Positions 55,095-64,000 of a stretch of 64,000 nt of DNA are shown in pieces. Both the position numbers and the translations under genes were made by a program. The stretch comes from Marinobacter sp. (GTDB lineage: Bacteria > Pseudomonadota > Gammaproteobacteria > Pseudomonadales > Oleiphilaceae). Below the pieces are notes generated by a model. The model saw only the letters and a list, made by a program, of their open reading frames with translations, did not search any database and had not been told where the DNA came from. The number at the start of each line of letters is the position of its first letter. The first letter of the stretch is position 1. The stretch lies in assembly GCA_014359475.1 (NCBI GenBank), contig JACIZI010000005.1, positions 1 through 64,000 on the forward strand, written 5' to 3'.

Positions 55095-56462
55095 TCAGGC
55101 AGGATTCATCATGCCGGCCATCGCCATGATGGTGGCCCGGTTCTCCACCAGTTCGTCAAACTGGTCTTCCACCTTCTGACGGTCCAGCCCCAGCTCTTCA
55201 AACAGACGGCCCGGAACCGGCTCGTTGGTACCCATGGCCACGCCCCGGCTGGTCAGCAGCTGTCGCCCCAGCCACAAGAGCTTGGCATATACGTTGTGTT
55301 CCGCGTCCGAGGCAGGGTTTTTCTGGTGACGGATGGCCGCTGTCACTTCGTCCGGCATGCCCCAGTTGTACATCAGTTCTGCGGCAATCTGCTCCCGGGT
55401 CACCCCCAGCAGATGTTGCTCAATCACCGACGAGTCCATTTGAGGGTTCACTTCCAGAAAACGGCACACCAGCTTGAAATGGGGCGGGAACACCTGGGCC
55501 AGTAACAGGTAACCAAAGTTGTGCAGCAGACCCGCCAGATACGCCAGCCCGAAAACCGGTCGCTCCCCACGGGGCATCATACTGGCCAGAACACCGGCAG
55601 ACTGGGCCTGCCAGATGGCCTGTTGCCAATAATCCACATAGCCATCGGGGTGGTCGGTCGGCTGCTTCAGGGCCCGGCCCAGGGCCAGCCCCATGGCAAG
55701 GTTCATCACCAGATCAAAGCCCAGCACACGGGATACCGCATCATGCACGGATTTCACCTGCCCGGCCGCCGCATAGAAAGAGGAGGAAGCCCAGCTGACC
55801 ACCTGGGCCGCCAGGCTGGGATCGCTCTCCACAATATCCACCAGGTCCCCCATCACGGCATTGGGATTGACCCGCAAGTGGATGATCCGCTGTGCCGTCT
55901 CCGGCAGGGGAGGCAACTCCAGGGTGTCGTCCAGACGCTGACGAATGCGCAGGCCGGTGAACTGCTCCAGGGCCTTGTTGACCTGCTGCCGGTCTTTTTC
56001 CGGATGATCCAGGTTGACGGCAATGGTCTGCACCGGTATGGACACATCCGCGCGTTCTGCTTTTTCAGTCAGGGCACGAAAATCCTCGCCGGGCATCACC
56101 AGGGATTTATCTCCGTGCTCCAGCTCAAGAGCCACTGAAGTCAGCTGGTCAACCCGTTTGTCCACCAGCGCCGGCCAGCCGGTCAGTGAGGGCAGCGCCG
56201 GCAAACTCGCCAGGCCGTTACGTTGTTTCACCCGTGCCTGTTCACGACGGTGCAGGGCGCGCAGCTCCCGTCCCGTGGTCTGGTTGAGGCGGGCAATATC
56301 CAGCAGGTCGCCGGCGCGCGTAATCACCTGCAACTGACCCTGTGCATCGCTGAGCAGCACCATCCGGACGCGGCTCTGCGGGTCTGTGGATACCGAATCC
56401 CGTACGGATACGCCGCCTGAACTTTCTCCCAGAGCCTGCCGGACCGCTGCAGGAATGTCCAT
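55095..56462 (-). CDS. HDOD domain protein with YbaK-like N-terminal region
   Basis: A 455-aa signalling protein. The C-terminal HDOD domain (about 215-410) has LPPLPETAQRIIHLRVNP, LVDIVESDPSLAAQVV and a degenerate HD site, so it is probably a non-catalytic output domain. The N-terminal 190 residues resemble the YbaK/ProX aminoacyl-tRNA deacylase fold weakly. The frame opens at 56525; ATG 56462 (MDIPAAVRQA) has GGGGAA upstream. Same strand as and downstream of recG. Confidence 0.85.
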   Translation of the reverse strand: MDIPAAVRQALGESSGGVSVRDSVSTDPQSRVRMVLLSDAQGQLQVITRAGDLLDIARLNQTTGRELRALHRREQARVKQRNGLASLPALPSLTGWPALVDKRVDQLTSVALELEHGDKSLVMPGEDFRALTEKAERADVSIPVQTIAVNLDHPEKDRQQVNKALEQFTGLRIRQRLDDTLELPPLPETAQRIIHLRVNPNAVMGDLVDIVESDPSLAAQVVSWASSSFYAAAGQVKSVHDAVSRVLGFDLVMNLAMGLALGRALKQPTDHPDGYVDYWQQAIWQAQSAGVLASMMPRGERPVFGLAYLAGLLHNFGYLLLAQVFPPHFKLVCRFLEVNPQMDSSVIEQHLLGVTREQIAAELMYNWGMPDEVTAAIRHQKNPASDAEHNVYAKLLWLGRQLLTSRGVAMGTNEPVPGRLFEELGLDRQKVEDQFDELVENRATIMAMAGMMNPA

Positions 56463-56534
56463 ATATGTTCCCCTGACTGTGTTGTATGGTTTGGTTGTCG
56501 GTCTCAAGTATAGTTGACTCGTCACGGGTGGGGA

Positions 56535-58610
56535 TTACACGTCCCCGTATCGTATCCGTTCCCCCAGCCAGCGGCGGATCAGGCCATCCACCAGCGGGGT
56601 GTTGTCCATCAGTGCCGGGGCCATTTCCCGGATGGCTTCAATCCAGCCCTTATCGCGTTCAAACTCCGCCAGGCGGAACTGCATCATACCGGTCTGGCGA
56701 GTGCCCAGCACTTCCCCCGGGCCACGAATTTCCAGATCTTTCTCCGCTATCACAAATCCGTCCTGGCTTTCCCGCAGAGCCTGCAGCCTGGCCTTGCCAT
56801 TCATCGACAGGGGTGGATGGTACATCAGCGCACAGAAGCTGGCCGCCTCCCCCCGGCCGACACGGCCGCGCAGCTGATGCAGCTGCGCCAGGCCCAGGCG
56901 CTCCGGGTTCTCTATGATGATCAATGAGGCATTGGGTACATCCACCCCCACTTCGATGACCGTGGTGGCCACCAGCAGATCCAGTTCGCCGCTCTTGAAG
57001 CGCTCCATCATTGCGGCTTTTTCAGCCGTTTTCAACCGGCCGTGAACCAGCCCGACGTTCAGTCCGGGCAGCCGGTCCGCCAGCTCCTGTGCAGTGACTT
57101 CCGCCGCCTGGCACTGCAGGACTTCGGATTCCTCAATGAGCGTGCAGACCCAGTAAGCCTGGCGCCCCTCTTCACAGGCCTTGCGGACCCGCTCGATCAC
57201 TTCCTCCCGGCGACTGTCCGGAATCGCGATGGTTTCTATCGGCTTGCGACCCGGCGGCAGCTCATCAATGACCGATGTATCCAGATCCGCATAGGCACTC
57301 ATGGCCAGGGTCCGGGGGATGGGGGTCGCCGTCATGATAAGCTGGTGGGGTGCCAGGCGCCCCCCGACACCTTTCTCACGCAGCGCCAGACGCTGGTGCA
57401 CGCCGAAACGATGTTGTTCGTCGACAATCACCAGGGCCAGCCGGTCGAAGGTGACGTCCTGCTGGAACAGAGCGTGGGTGCCAATCACAATATTGGCCCG
57501 GCCATCGGCCACTTCCGCCAGCGCGTCCTGGCGCTGCCGCCCTTTCACCTTGCCGGACAACCAGGCGACACGGATACCCAAAGGTTCCAGCCAGCTCACA
57601 AAATTCTGGTAATGCTGCTCGGCAAGAATCTCAGTGGGTGCCATCAGCCCCACCTGGGTGCCGGCAGAAATCGCCTGCAAAGCGGCCAGAGCCGCGACCA
57701 CGGTTTTGCCGGACCCCACGTCCCCCTGCACCAGCCGCAACATGGGCACCGGCTGACTGAGATCCTGGCGAATCTCGGTCATCACATGTTGCTGGGCCCC
57801 GGTAAGCCGGAAAGGCAACTGGTCCAGAAAACGCTCGGTCAGGTCCCCGGTGGGCAATAGCGGCAGCGCTTCCCGGGCCTGAATCTGCCGGCGTACCTTC
57901 AGCAGGCTGAGCTGGTGCGCCAGCAACTCTTCCATTACCAGCCGCTGCTGGGCCGGATGTTTGCCTTCCATCAACTGGTGCACCGGCGCACTGGCCGGTG
58001 GCATGTGCACCAGTTCCACTGCCTCGCTGATGCCCGGTAACTGATAATCCGACAGCAAGGATTCGGGCAGCCATTCGCGAATGGGATACCGCTGCAGGTA
58101 ACCCAGTGCCTGTTTGCAGAGTCCGCGGACCCGGGGCTGCTGTATGCCTTCGGTGAGCGGATAGACAGGGGTCAGAGTCGCTTGCTCGCCGCTGGGCATG
58201 GGGGGCGGATCCACCAGGTATTCCGGGTGGTAAAACTCCAGGCCGGCGCGGCCGGGGCGCACTTCACCGAAACACCGTACCCGACGGCCCTCGGTCAGCT
58301 GGTTCTTCTGGGCGGCGTTAAAGTGGAAAAATCGCATGACCAGAAAACCGCTGCTGTCCCGCAGGGTGACCTGCAAACTGCGCCGGCGGCCCATGACCAG
58401 GTCCGCTTTCATGACCTCCCCTTCCACCACACCCACATCACCGATGCGGAGACTGCCGATGGGTACAATCCGGGTCCGGTCCTCATACCGGTGCGGCAGG
58501 TGGAACAGCAGATCCTGCAGGGAGCGGATCTCCAGTCGCGCCAGTTTGTCCGCCAGCGCCTGGCCAACGCCTTTGAGCTGCGTAACCGGGATATCGTCCA
58601 GGGAAGTCAT
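56535..58610 (-). CDS. recG: ATP-dependent DNA helicase RecG
   Basis: Remodels stalled forks and Holliday junctions. The 691-aa protein has the wedge/OB domain (about 60-160), Walker A GDVGSGKTVVA near 292, DEQHRFG, TATPIPRTL, and the C-terminal TRG region with GRVGRG. It begins eight bases after oxyR on the same strand, an order shared with Pseudomonas. Confidence 0.97.
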   Translation of the reverse strand: MTSLDDIPVTQLKGVGQALADKLARLEIRSLQDLLFHLPHRYEDRTRIVPIGSLRIGDVGVVEGEVMKADLVMGRRRSLQVTLRDSSGFLVMRFFHFNAAQKNQLTEGRRVRCFGEVRPGRAGLEFYHPEYLVDPPPMPSGEQATLTPVYPLTEGIQQPRVRGLCKQALGYLQRYPIREWLPESLLSDYQLPGISEAVELVHMPPASAPVHQLMEGKHPAQQRLVMEELLAHQLSLLKVRRQIQAREALPLLPTGDLTERFLDQLPFRLTGAQQHVMTEIRQDLSQPVPMLRLVQGDVGSGKTVVAALAALQAISAGTQVGLMAPTEILAEQHYQNFVSWLEPLGIRVAWLSGKVKGRQRQDALAEVADGRANIVIGTHALFQQDVTFDRLALVIVDEQHRFGVHQRLALREKGVGGRLAPHQLIMTATPIPRTLAMSAYADLDTSVIDELPPGRKPIETIAIPDSRREEVIERVRKACEEGRQAYWVCTLIEESEVLQCQAAEVTAQELADRLPGLNVGLVHGRLKTAEKAAMMERFKSGELDLLVATTVIEVGVDVPNASLIIIENPERLGLAQLHQLRGRVGRGEAASFCALMYHPPLSMNGKARLQALRESQDGFVIAEKDLEIRGPGEVLGTRQTGMMQFRLAEFERDKGWIEAIREMAPALMDNTPLVDGLIRRWLGERIRYGDV

Positions 58611-58617
58611 GCCGGTG

Positions 58618-59574
58618 TCAGCCCGCGCCGGCGACGGCCGGTTCTTCCCGGGCTTTCTCGATCACCCGGCACTGACTGGCCGCCAGGGACAGCATATCGA
58701 TCGCTTTGGGACGCGGAAAGGTAACCCGCCAGGCCAGCGCCACGGTGCGATACGGCACCGGCGCCGCAAACGGTCGTACCGCCAGAATATCCTCGTTGTA
58801 TTGCATGGCCGTGGCGGCCGACAGGGGCAGCACGGTAATACCCAGCCCCGAGGCGACCATGTGACGGATCGTTTCCAGGGAACTGCCCTCGGTCACCAGC
58901 GCCGGTTTGTCGGTAGTGCTTTGCCGGGTCACCGCCGCCACCAGCGGTGGGCAGGATTCCAGCACCTGATCGCGGAAGCAGTGACCGGGACCCAGCAACA
59001 GCAACTGCTCCCTGGCAAGTTGCTCCGGTGTCAGCCTGTCTTCTCTGGTAAGGGGATGATTCGCCGGCAACAGCACCACAAACGGCTCGTCGTACAATGG
59101 CAGGGTGACCACCTCCGGCTCGTCGAATGGCAGCGCGATGATGATGGCATCCAGTTCGGAATGACGCAGCTTCTGACGCAGGCTGGCGGTATAGTCCTCC
59201 TCTATATACAGCGCCATCTCCGGAGCCGCCCGACGCAACTGGGGCAGCAGATGCGGGAACAGGTAGGGCCCGATAGTGTAGATGGCACCGACTTTCAGGG
59301 GACTGTTGAGCTGGTTCTTGCCATCCTGCGCCATGTCACGGATCTGACCTACCTGATCCAATACCCGCTGGGCCTGTTCAATGATACGCTGACCCGTCTC
59401 GGTCACACGAATGTTGCTCTTGCTGCGTTCGAACAGCGGGATACCCAGCTCCTCCTCGAGCTTTTTGACCGCCACACTCAGGGTCGGCTGACTGACGTGG
59501 CAGCGCTCTGCGGCACGGCCGAAATGCTTTTCCCGCGCGAGGGTAACGACGTATCGTAACTCGGTCAGCGTCAT
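58618..59574 (-). CDS. oxyR: Hydrogen peroxide-inducible LysR regulator OxyR
   Basis: Peroxide sensor and transcription regulator of 318 aa. It has the LysR helix-turn-helix (FGRAAERCHVSQPTLS, 18-33) and, in the sensor domain, Cys199 and Cys208 (GHCFRDQVLESC) at exactly the positions of the redox pair in E. coli OxyR. Co-transcribed with recG. Confidence 0.97.
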   Translation of the reverse strand: MTLTELRYVVTLAREKHFGRAAERCHVSQPTLSVAVKKLEEELGIPLFERSKSNIRVTETGQRIIEQAQRVLDQVGQIRDMAQDGKNQLNSPLKVGAIYTIGPYLFPHLLPQLRRAAPEMALYIEEDYTASLRQKLRHSELDAIIIALPFDEPEVVTLPLYDEPFVVLLPANHPLTREDRLTPEQLAREQLLLLGPGHCFRDQVLESCPPLVAAVTRQSTTDKPALVTEGSSLETIRHMVASGLGITVLPLSAATAMQYNEDILAVRPFAAPVPYRTVALAWRVTFPRPKAIDMLSLAASQCRVIEKAREEPAVAGAG

Positions 59575-59663
59575 GGTGAACTCCGATCAGGAAGTTAGGG
59601 GCATCTGATTAAGGTCTGGGTTTCCCGGATTTATGAATCAAAGCATAAGGATTGATATTGTCT

Positions 59664-60533
59664 ATGGCAATCACCAAGCACGAGGAAATGCCGCGGATCC
59701 TGGTGGCCGGTTGCGGGAAGCTGGGAGGCGACATGGCCCGGATACTCTCCGAAGAGGCAAAGGTGTTCGGACTCAGACGGCATCCGGAAAAGGTACCGGA
59801 GGGCGTTGCGGGCCTGGGTGCGGATCTGACCGATCCGGACCAGGTCAGGCAGGTAGTGCCCGACAATCTGGACATTGTGATCTACTGCCTGGCACCTTCA
59901 CAGTATGACGAGCAGGGTTACCGGGATGCCTACGTGAACGGACTCGCCAATCTGATTGATGCGCTCCGGGGGCAGCCACTCAAGCGCCTGTTTTATATCA
60001 GCAGCACCAGCGTGTACGCTCAGAACAGTGATGAATGGGTGGACGAAAACAGCGCCACGGAGCCTGCCCGATTCAGTGGCCAACAAGTGCTGGCGGGCGA
60101 GCAGCTGGCGCTGGAGAGTGGCCTCCCGGCCACCGTCGTTCGCTTCAGCGGCATATACGGCCACACCCGGAAGCGCTTCCTGGATGCTGTGCAGAAAGGA
60201 AAAATGAACCCTCGCACCCCCGCCCCCTACAGTAACCGCATCCACGAAGCGGATGCTGCCCGGGCCATTGCCCACCTGAGCCGCATGGCTCTGGATGGAC
60301 GGCCTCTGGAGAGTTGCTACCTGGCCAGCGACTGTGAGCCCGTTCGGCTGAACGAAGCGGTCGCCTGGGTACGGGAGCAGGTGGACTGCCAGCCACCGGT
60401 GGCGGATGCGCGTACCGGAGGGCGGGCGGGCAGCAAGCGCTGTCATAATCAGCGCCTGCTGGATACCGGCTTTCGGTTTGAGTATCCGGATTACAAGGCA
60501 GGCTATCTCGCCATCATCCGGGATACAGACTGA
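59664..60533 (+). CDS. NAD(P)-dependent epimerase/SDR family protein (YeeZ-like)
   Basis: A 289-aa extended-SDR-like protein with the Rossmann start RILVAGCGKLGGD (GxxGxxG variant near residue 13) and a SSTSVYAQ segment where the catalytic Tyr would be expected, without a clear YxxxK. Starts at ATG 59664; the frame opens at TTG 59652 and ATG 59688 is another possibility. Divergent from oxyR. Substrate unknown. Confidence 0.85.
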   Translation: MAITKHEEMPRILVAGCGKLGGDMARILSEEAKVFGLRRHPEKVPEGVAGLGADLTDPDQVRQVVPDNLDIVIYCLAPSQYDEQGYRDAYVNGLANLIDALRGQPLKRLFYISSTSVYAQNSDEWVDENSATEPARFSGQQVLAGEQLALESGLPATVVRFSGIYGHTRKRFLDAVQKGKMNPRTPAPYSNRIHEADAARAIAHLSRMALDGRPLESCYLASDCEPVRLNEAVAWVREQVDCQPPVADARTGGRAGSKRCHNQRLLDTGFRFEYPDYKAGYLAIIRDTD

Positions 60534-60577
60534 ATCAGGCGCTATGCAGGCATGCCTGGCATCAACCTCAGCCGGAC

Positions 60578-61339
60578 CTATAAAGGCAATGGCACTTCAT
60601 CCTGCCGAAACCAGCAGGCAATGCTGTAGCGAGTGCGCCTTGCAGGCAATACCTCATGGGGCACTTCTTCACTCAAAAACAGTACCGCACGGCCAGCTTC
60701 CGGGCGCACCAGCCCCAATGGCTGAGGCTCATCGCTGGTGGTGAACACCTGCAGTTCGCCGCCATCTTCCAGTCGCCAGTCATCGTTCAGGTACAGCACC
60801 AGGCTGATCATCCGGGAAGCGCGTCCCCGGAAGCTGTCGAGATGGCGCTTGTAGAAATCCCCGGGCTGGTAGGTTGCATAGTGGGCCTCGTATCGCTTCA
60901 AGCCCAGAAACAGGCGCTGATTCAGGCCCGCCATCAACTGGTTCAGAAATTCAAACAGCCGGGCCTGAGGCTCAGTGTAGCCATCCAGCCAACTGATTTT
61001 GTCGCGACGAACACTGCGATCCTTCACCCGGTCCGCGCCGCGACCAATACCTGCCCGACTCATTGCGTCGGTGCGCTCCAGAATACGCACCTCATTCAAC
61101 AAAGCCGGCAACAGGCCATCCGGCAACCGAGCAGACAGATCCAATTCGAGCCAGGCCTGCTCGCTCAGCTCATCGGCCAGGCGGTCAAGCCACTGTTCCG
61201 GGACCAGGCCGGCAGCCTGTGGCATTCCCGCACCAGCCAAAGCGGCATCGCCCGCCACTCTATTCAGGCTGGTTTCCGAATGCTCCAGCCTTGGCTCCGG
61301 TAACGGAATGATAACCGGAGTCCGGTTTTCTGAACCCAT
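60578..61339 (-). CDS. 2-oxoglutarate/Fe(II) oxygenase, prolyl-4-hydroxylase-like
   Basis: A 253-aa protein with the iron-binding triad H166-x-D168 (YKRHLDSF) and H228 (EVPHEV), and R237 for the 2-oxoglutarate carboxylate, plus LYLND and GGELQVF strands. This is the P4H-like clade. The target could be a ribosomal protein or other Pro residue; unknown. Convergent with the SDR gene (44-bp gap). Confidence 0.9.
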   Translation of the reverse strand: MGSENRTPVIIPLPEPRLEHSETSLNRVAGDAALAGAGMPQAAGLVPEQWLDRLADELSEQAWLELDLSARLPDGLLPALLNEVRILERTDAMSRAGIGRGADRVKDRSVRRDKISWLDGYTEPQARLFEFLNQLMAGLNQRLFLGLKRYEAHYATYQPGDFYKRHLDSFRGRASRMISLVLYLNDDWRLEDGGELQVFTTSDEPQPLGLVRPEAGRAVLFLSEEVPHEVLPARRTRYSIACWFRQDEVPLPL

Positions 61340-61428
61340 TGGTGTCTCTCGGATTTCTGGCTATTCGTATGATCGAACTCGCTGCGGGGCGGATTTAATT
61401 TACTCTCTGTTACCGGGCCCGGGTCTGA

Positions 61429-61815
61429 TCAGCTGAGCACCATCACCGCTTCTATTTCCACCGGCACACCCTTTGGCAGTGCCGCGACCCCGACCGCCGC
61501 CCGGGCCGGGTAAGGCTCATCAAAGTAGGTCGCCATAATCTCGTTAACGGTTCCGAAATTGGCCAGGTCCGTCATGTAAATATTGAGTTTGACGATGTCC
61601 TTGAGCTCGCCACCGGCCGCTTCACAAACTGCCTTGAGGTTGTCGAACACGCGGCGGGTTTTGGCGGCAAAATCCCCCGCCACTACCTCCATGGTTTGCG
61701 GGTCCAGGGGGATCTGACCGGACAGGTAGACGGTGTCGCCTGCTTTCACCGCCTGAGAATAGGTGCCAATCGCCTGGGGCGCGTTTTCAGTCTGAATTAC
61801 GGATTTGTTGGTCAT
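61429..61815 (-). CDS. ridA: RidA family reactive-intermediate deaminase
   Basis: Hydrolyses reactive enamine/imine intermediates of PLP enzymes. The 128-aa protein has the family start [22 protein letters not shown] and the key Arg in [12 protein letters not shown]. The frame opens at 61875, but ATG 61815 (MTNKSVIQT) is the family N-terminus. It follows spoT by 77 bp on the same strand, the usual gammaproteobacterial order. Confidence 0.93.
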   Translation of the reverse strand: MTNKSVIQTENAPQAIGTYSQAVKAGDTVYLSGQIPLDPQTMEVVAGDFAAKTRRVFDNLKAVCEAAGGELKDIVKLNIYMTDLANFGTVNEIMATYFDEPYPARAAVGVAALPKGVPVEIEAVMVLS

Positions 61816-61892
61816 ACCCTCGGGGTCCTTCTTTTCCAAAACGCCAATCGTCCCCCCCGGACAACGGGCTGTCAACTGCCGGTGGCAATCTC

Positions 61893-64000
61893 TCAGTAAC
61901 GTACCCGGTGGATGTGAGTAACCGCACGGACGTTCTTGACCCGGCGCATCACCCGGGCCAGGTGACGACGGCCGTTGACATGCACCACCAGGGTCACCAC
62001 TCCGAAACGGGCGTTCTGCTCATCCACACTGATACGCTCGATGTTGCCATCTGCCATGGCAACCGCGTTAGCCATCTCCGCAATCACACCACGCTGGCGC
62101 TCGAACTCTACCCGTAGCTCCACGGAGAATTCGTCGGTAATATCCTTGGCCCACTTCAGGTGGGTGAGGCTGGCCCGGCCTTCCCTGTCATCCGGCAGGC
62201 GCGAACAGGTGTCCGAATGGATCACCATCCCCTTGCCGGAATCCATCACACCCACCACCGGGTCGCCAGGGATGGGCTTGCAGCAACTGGCAAAGCTGAC
62301 CAGCAGACCTTCGGTACCACGAATCGTGACCGGACTGCGCTGCCCCTCCTGTTGCGGAGTGGCATCCAGCGCCTGTGCCGACGCATCGCCCTGGGCATGG
62401 GTATCGCTGACGAGCTGCCGGGCAACCAGATACGCCATGCGTTTACCGAGACCGATATCCGCAATCAGGTCATCAAAACTGGTCACCTGATTGTGTTTCA
62501 CCACGGCATTGATCTGCTCGCCGGTGAGATCCGACAGGCGGGTGCCGAAGCCTTTGAGGGATTTTTTCAGCAGGGTCTTGCCCAACTCCAGGGATTCAGT
62601 GCGCTGCAGATGCTTCAGGGTATGGCGTATGCTGCTGCGGGCCTTGCCGGTCGTCACAAAACTCAGCCAGGCCGGGTTGGGCCGGGCACCGGGTGCGGTG
62701 ATGATTTCCACTGTCTGGCCGCTTTGCAGCGGCTGGCTCAGGGAGCCCAGGTTGCGGTTGATACGACAGGCCACGCAGGCATTGCCGATATCCGTATGGA
62801 TCGCATAGGCGAAATCCACCGGTGTCGCGCCCCGGGGCAGTTCCATAATCTTGCCCTTGGGGGTAAATACATAAATCTCGTCAGGGAACAGGTCGACCTT
62901 GACGTGTTCAATAAACTCCAGGGAGTCATCCGCCCGCTCCCGCATTTCCATCAGACCCTGCACCCAACGATCCACCCGGGACTGATGGTCGCTGGTTACC
63001 GGGTCAGCGTCATTCTTGTACATCCAGTGGGCGGCGATGCCGTTGTTGGCAATCTGCTCCATCTCTTCGGTGCGGATCTGGATTTCGATATTGACGTGCA
63101 TGCCGAACAATGTTGTGTGCAAAGACTGATAGCCGTTGGCCTTGGGCATGGCGATGTAATCCTTGAAGCGGCCCGGTAACGGTTTATAGATGCTGTGCAC
63201 GGCCCCCAGAATGCGGTAGCAGTCGTCCTCGCTCTCGGTGATGATGCGAAAAGCGTACACATCCATGATTTCATGGAAGGACTTCTGTTTGTACTTCATC
63301 TTGTTATAGATGCTGTTCAGGTGTTTCTCGCGACCCTGAATCCGCCCCGGCAGACCCCGCTCCCGGAGCTTGTCTTCCAGCTTGTTGCGGATATCGTCAA
63401 TCACATCCCGGTGGCTGCCCCGCAGTTTCGTGACTGCCTTGGAGATATATTTGGAGCGCATCGGATAAAGGGACTTGAAACCGAGGTCTTCCAGTTCCGT
63501 GCAGATGGCGTGCATACCCAGGCGGTTGGCAATGGGGGCGTAGATATCCAGGGTTTCCGTGGCGATGCGCTGGCGCTTCTCATAGGGCATGGGACCCAGG
63601 GTACGCATGTTGTGCAGGCGGTCTGCCAGCTTGACCAGTATCACGCGGATATCCCGGGCCATGGCCAGGGTCATTTTCTGGAAATTCTCCGCCTGGGCCT
63701 CGGCGCGGGAACGGAATTCAATCTGGGTCAGTTTGCTGACACCGTCCACCAGTTCCGCAACCGCTTCGCCGAACTGTTCGGACAGGGCATCCTTGGGAAT
63801 ACCGGTATCTTCGATGACATCGTGCAGCATGGCGGCCATCAGGCTCTGATGGTCCAGCTTCATTTCAGCGAGAATCCGGGCGACCGCCAGGGGGTGGGTA
63901 ATGTAGCGATCGCCGCTTTTGCGCATCTGGCCCTCATGGGCCTGTTCGGCATAATAGTAGGCCCTTCGCACCTGATTGATGCGATTTTCGTCGAGATAGG
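61893..64000 (-). CDS. spoT: Bifunctional (p)ppGpp synthetase/hydrolase SpoT (5' end cut by window)
   Basis: Makes and degrades ppGpp. The visible 702 codons begin at the window edge and lack only the first residues. It has the HD hydrolase domain ([10 protein letters not shown].. and LHDVIEDTG) early on, the synthetase domain with [11 protein letters not shown], a TGS domain ([21 protein letters not shown]), and a C-terminal ACT domain. Intact HD residues favour SpoT over RelA. Its product works with DksA, encoded at 22027. The reading frame continues past 64000; position 63971 is an internal GTG, not the start. Confidence 0.95.
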   Translation of the reverse strand, partial: YLDENRINQVRRAYYYAEQAHEGQMRKSGDRYITHPLAVARILAEMKLDHQSLMAAMLHDVIEDTGIPKDALSEQFGEAVAELVDGVSKLTQIEFRSRAEAQAENFQKMTLAMARDIRVILVKLADRLHNMRTLGPMPYEKRQRIATETLDIYAPIANRLGMHAICTELEDLGFKSLYPMRSKYISKAVTKLRGSHRDVIDDIRNKLEDKLRERGLPGRIQGREKHLNSIYNKMKYKQKSFHEIMDVYAFRIITESEDDCYRILGAVHSIYKPLPGRFKDYIAMPKANGYQSLHTTLFGMHVNIEIQIRTEEMEQIANNGIAAHWMYKNDADPVTSDHQSRVDRWVQGLMEMRERADDSLEFIEHVKVDLFPDEIYVFTPKGKIMELPRGATPVDFAYAIHTDIGNACVACRINRNLGSLSQPLQSGQTVEIITAPGARPNPAWLSFVTTGKARSSIRHTLKHLQRTESLELGKTLLKKSLKGFGTRLSDLTGEQINAVVKHNQVTSFDDLIADIGLGKRMAYLVARQLVSDTHAQGDASAQALDATPQQEGQRSPVTIRGTEGLLVSFASCCKPIPGDPVVGVMDSGKGMVIHSDTCSRLPDDREGRASLTHLKWAKDITDEFSVELRVEFERQRGVIAEMANAVAMADGNIERISVDEQNARFGVVTLVVHVNGRRHLARVMRRVKNVRAVTHIHRVRY

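Overview
The window is about 64 kb of a GC-rich gammaproteobacterial chromosome. Protein content and gene order point to a marine relative of Pseudomonas, most likely Marinobacter or a close neighbour. The rrn leader-tyrS-M23 peptidase-anmK-erpA-bactofilin-argC order, the dksA-gluQ-cbrX-cbrA-cbrB-crcZ-pcnB-folK-panB-panC-pgi order, the tsaD/rpsU-dnaG-rpoD cluster and the spoT-ridA/oxyR-recG group all resemble Pseudomonas arrangements as I remember them. The genus is an inference; no 16S sequence lies inside the window.

Layout. 1-270: promoter and antitermination leader of an rRNA operon running leftwards out of the window. 273-7008: tyrS, a murein endopeptidase, anmK, then a leftward argC-DUF6776-bactofilin-erpA run. 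7158-12141: ClC channel, then hemJ-thiD-thiE-hemL (haem and thiamine). 12174-16376: an ECF sigma/anti-sigma module with a small periplasmic protein and a TPR/beta-barrel protein, divergent from a DUF4382 lipoprotein. 16431-19333: PBP1b with a TPR lipoprotein that is probably its activator (LpoP-like). 19481-23399: a two-domain kinase, sfsA, dksA, gluQ. 23478-28658: the CbrX-CbrA-CbrB carbon/nitrogen signalling system, followed by five CbrB-like boxes, a sigma-54 promoter and the CrcZ decoy RNA, whose CA-rich motifs would titrate Hfq/Crc in catabolite repression. 28818-34125: pcnB, folK, panB, panC, pgi. 34113-36065 (leftward): second folK, folB, tsaD. 36299-40385: rpsU, dnaG, rpoD with strong RNA hairpins between rpsU and dnaG.

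40468-51106 is the accessory part. It starts at tRNA-Ile2(CAU) with a broken tyrosine integrase, then a PEP-CTERM protein of foreign look, a complete type I restriction-modification system (hsdR-hsdM-hsdS) translationally coupled to a DUF3800 protein and a small possible RNase-like protein, and two unrecognised genes. This hsd-DUF3800-small protein cassette is the best candidate here for an undescribed defence module. From 51278 the backbone resumes: a CHAD protein, an orphan molybdopterin oxidoreductase with DUF2489, an HDOD protein, recG, oxyR, an SDR protein, a 2OG-Fe(II) oxygenase, ridA and the 3' part of spoT, cut by the window edge.

No CRISPR array, intact prophage or insertion sequence was seen. 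Several starts were moved from the longest open frame to a downstream codon with a better ribosome-binding site or family-typical N-terminus; these are stated per gene.
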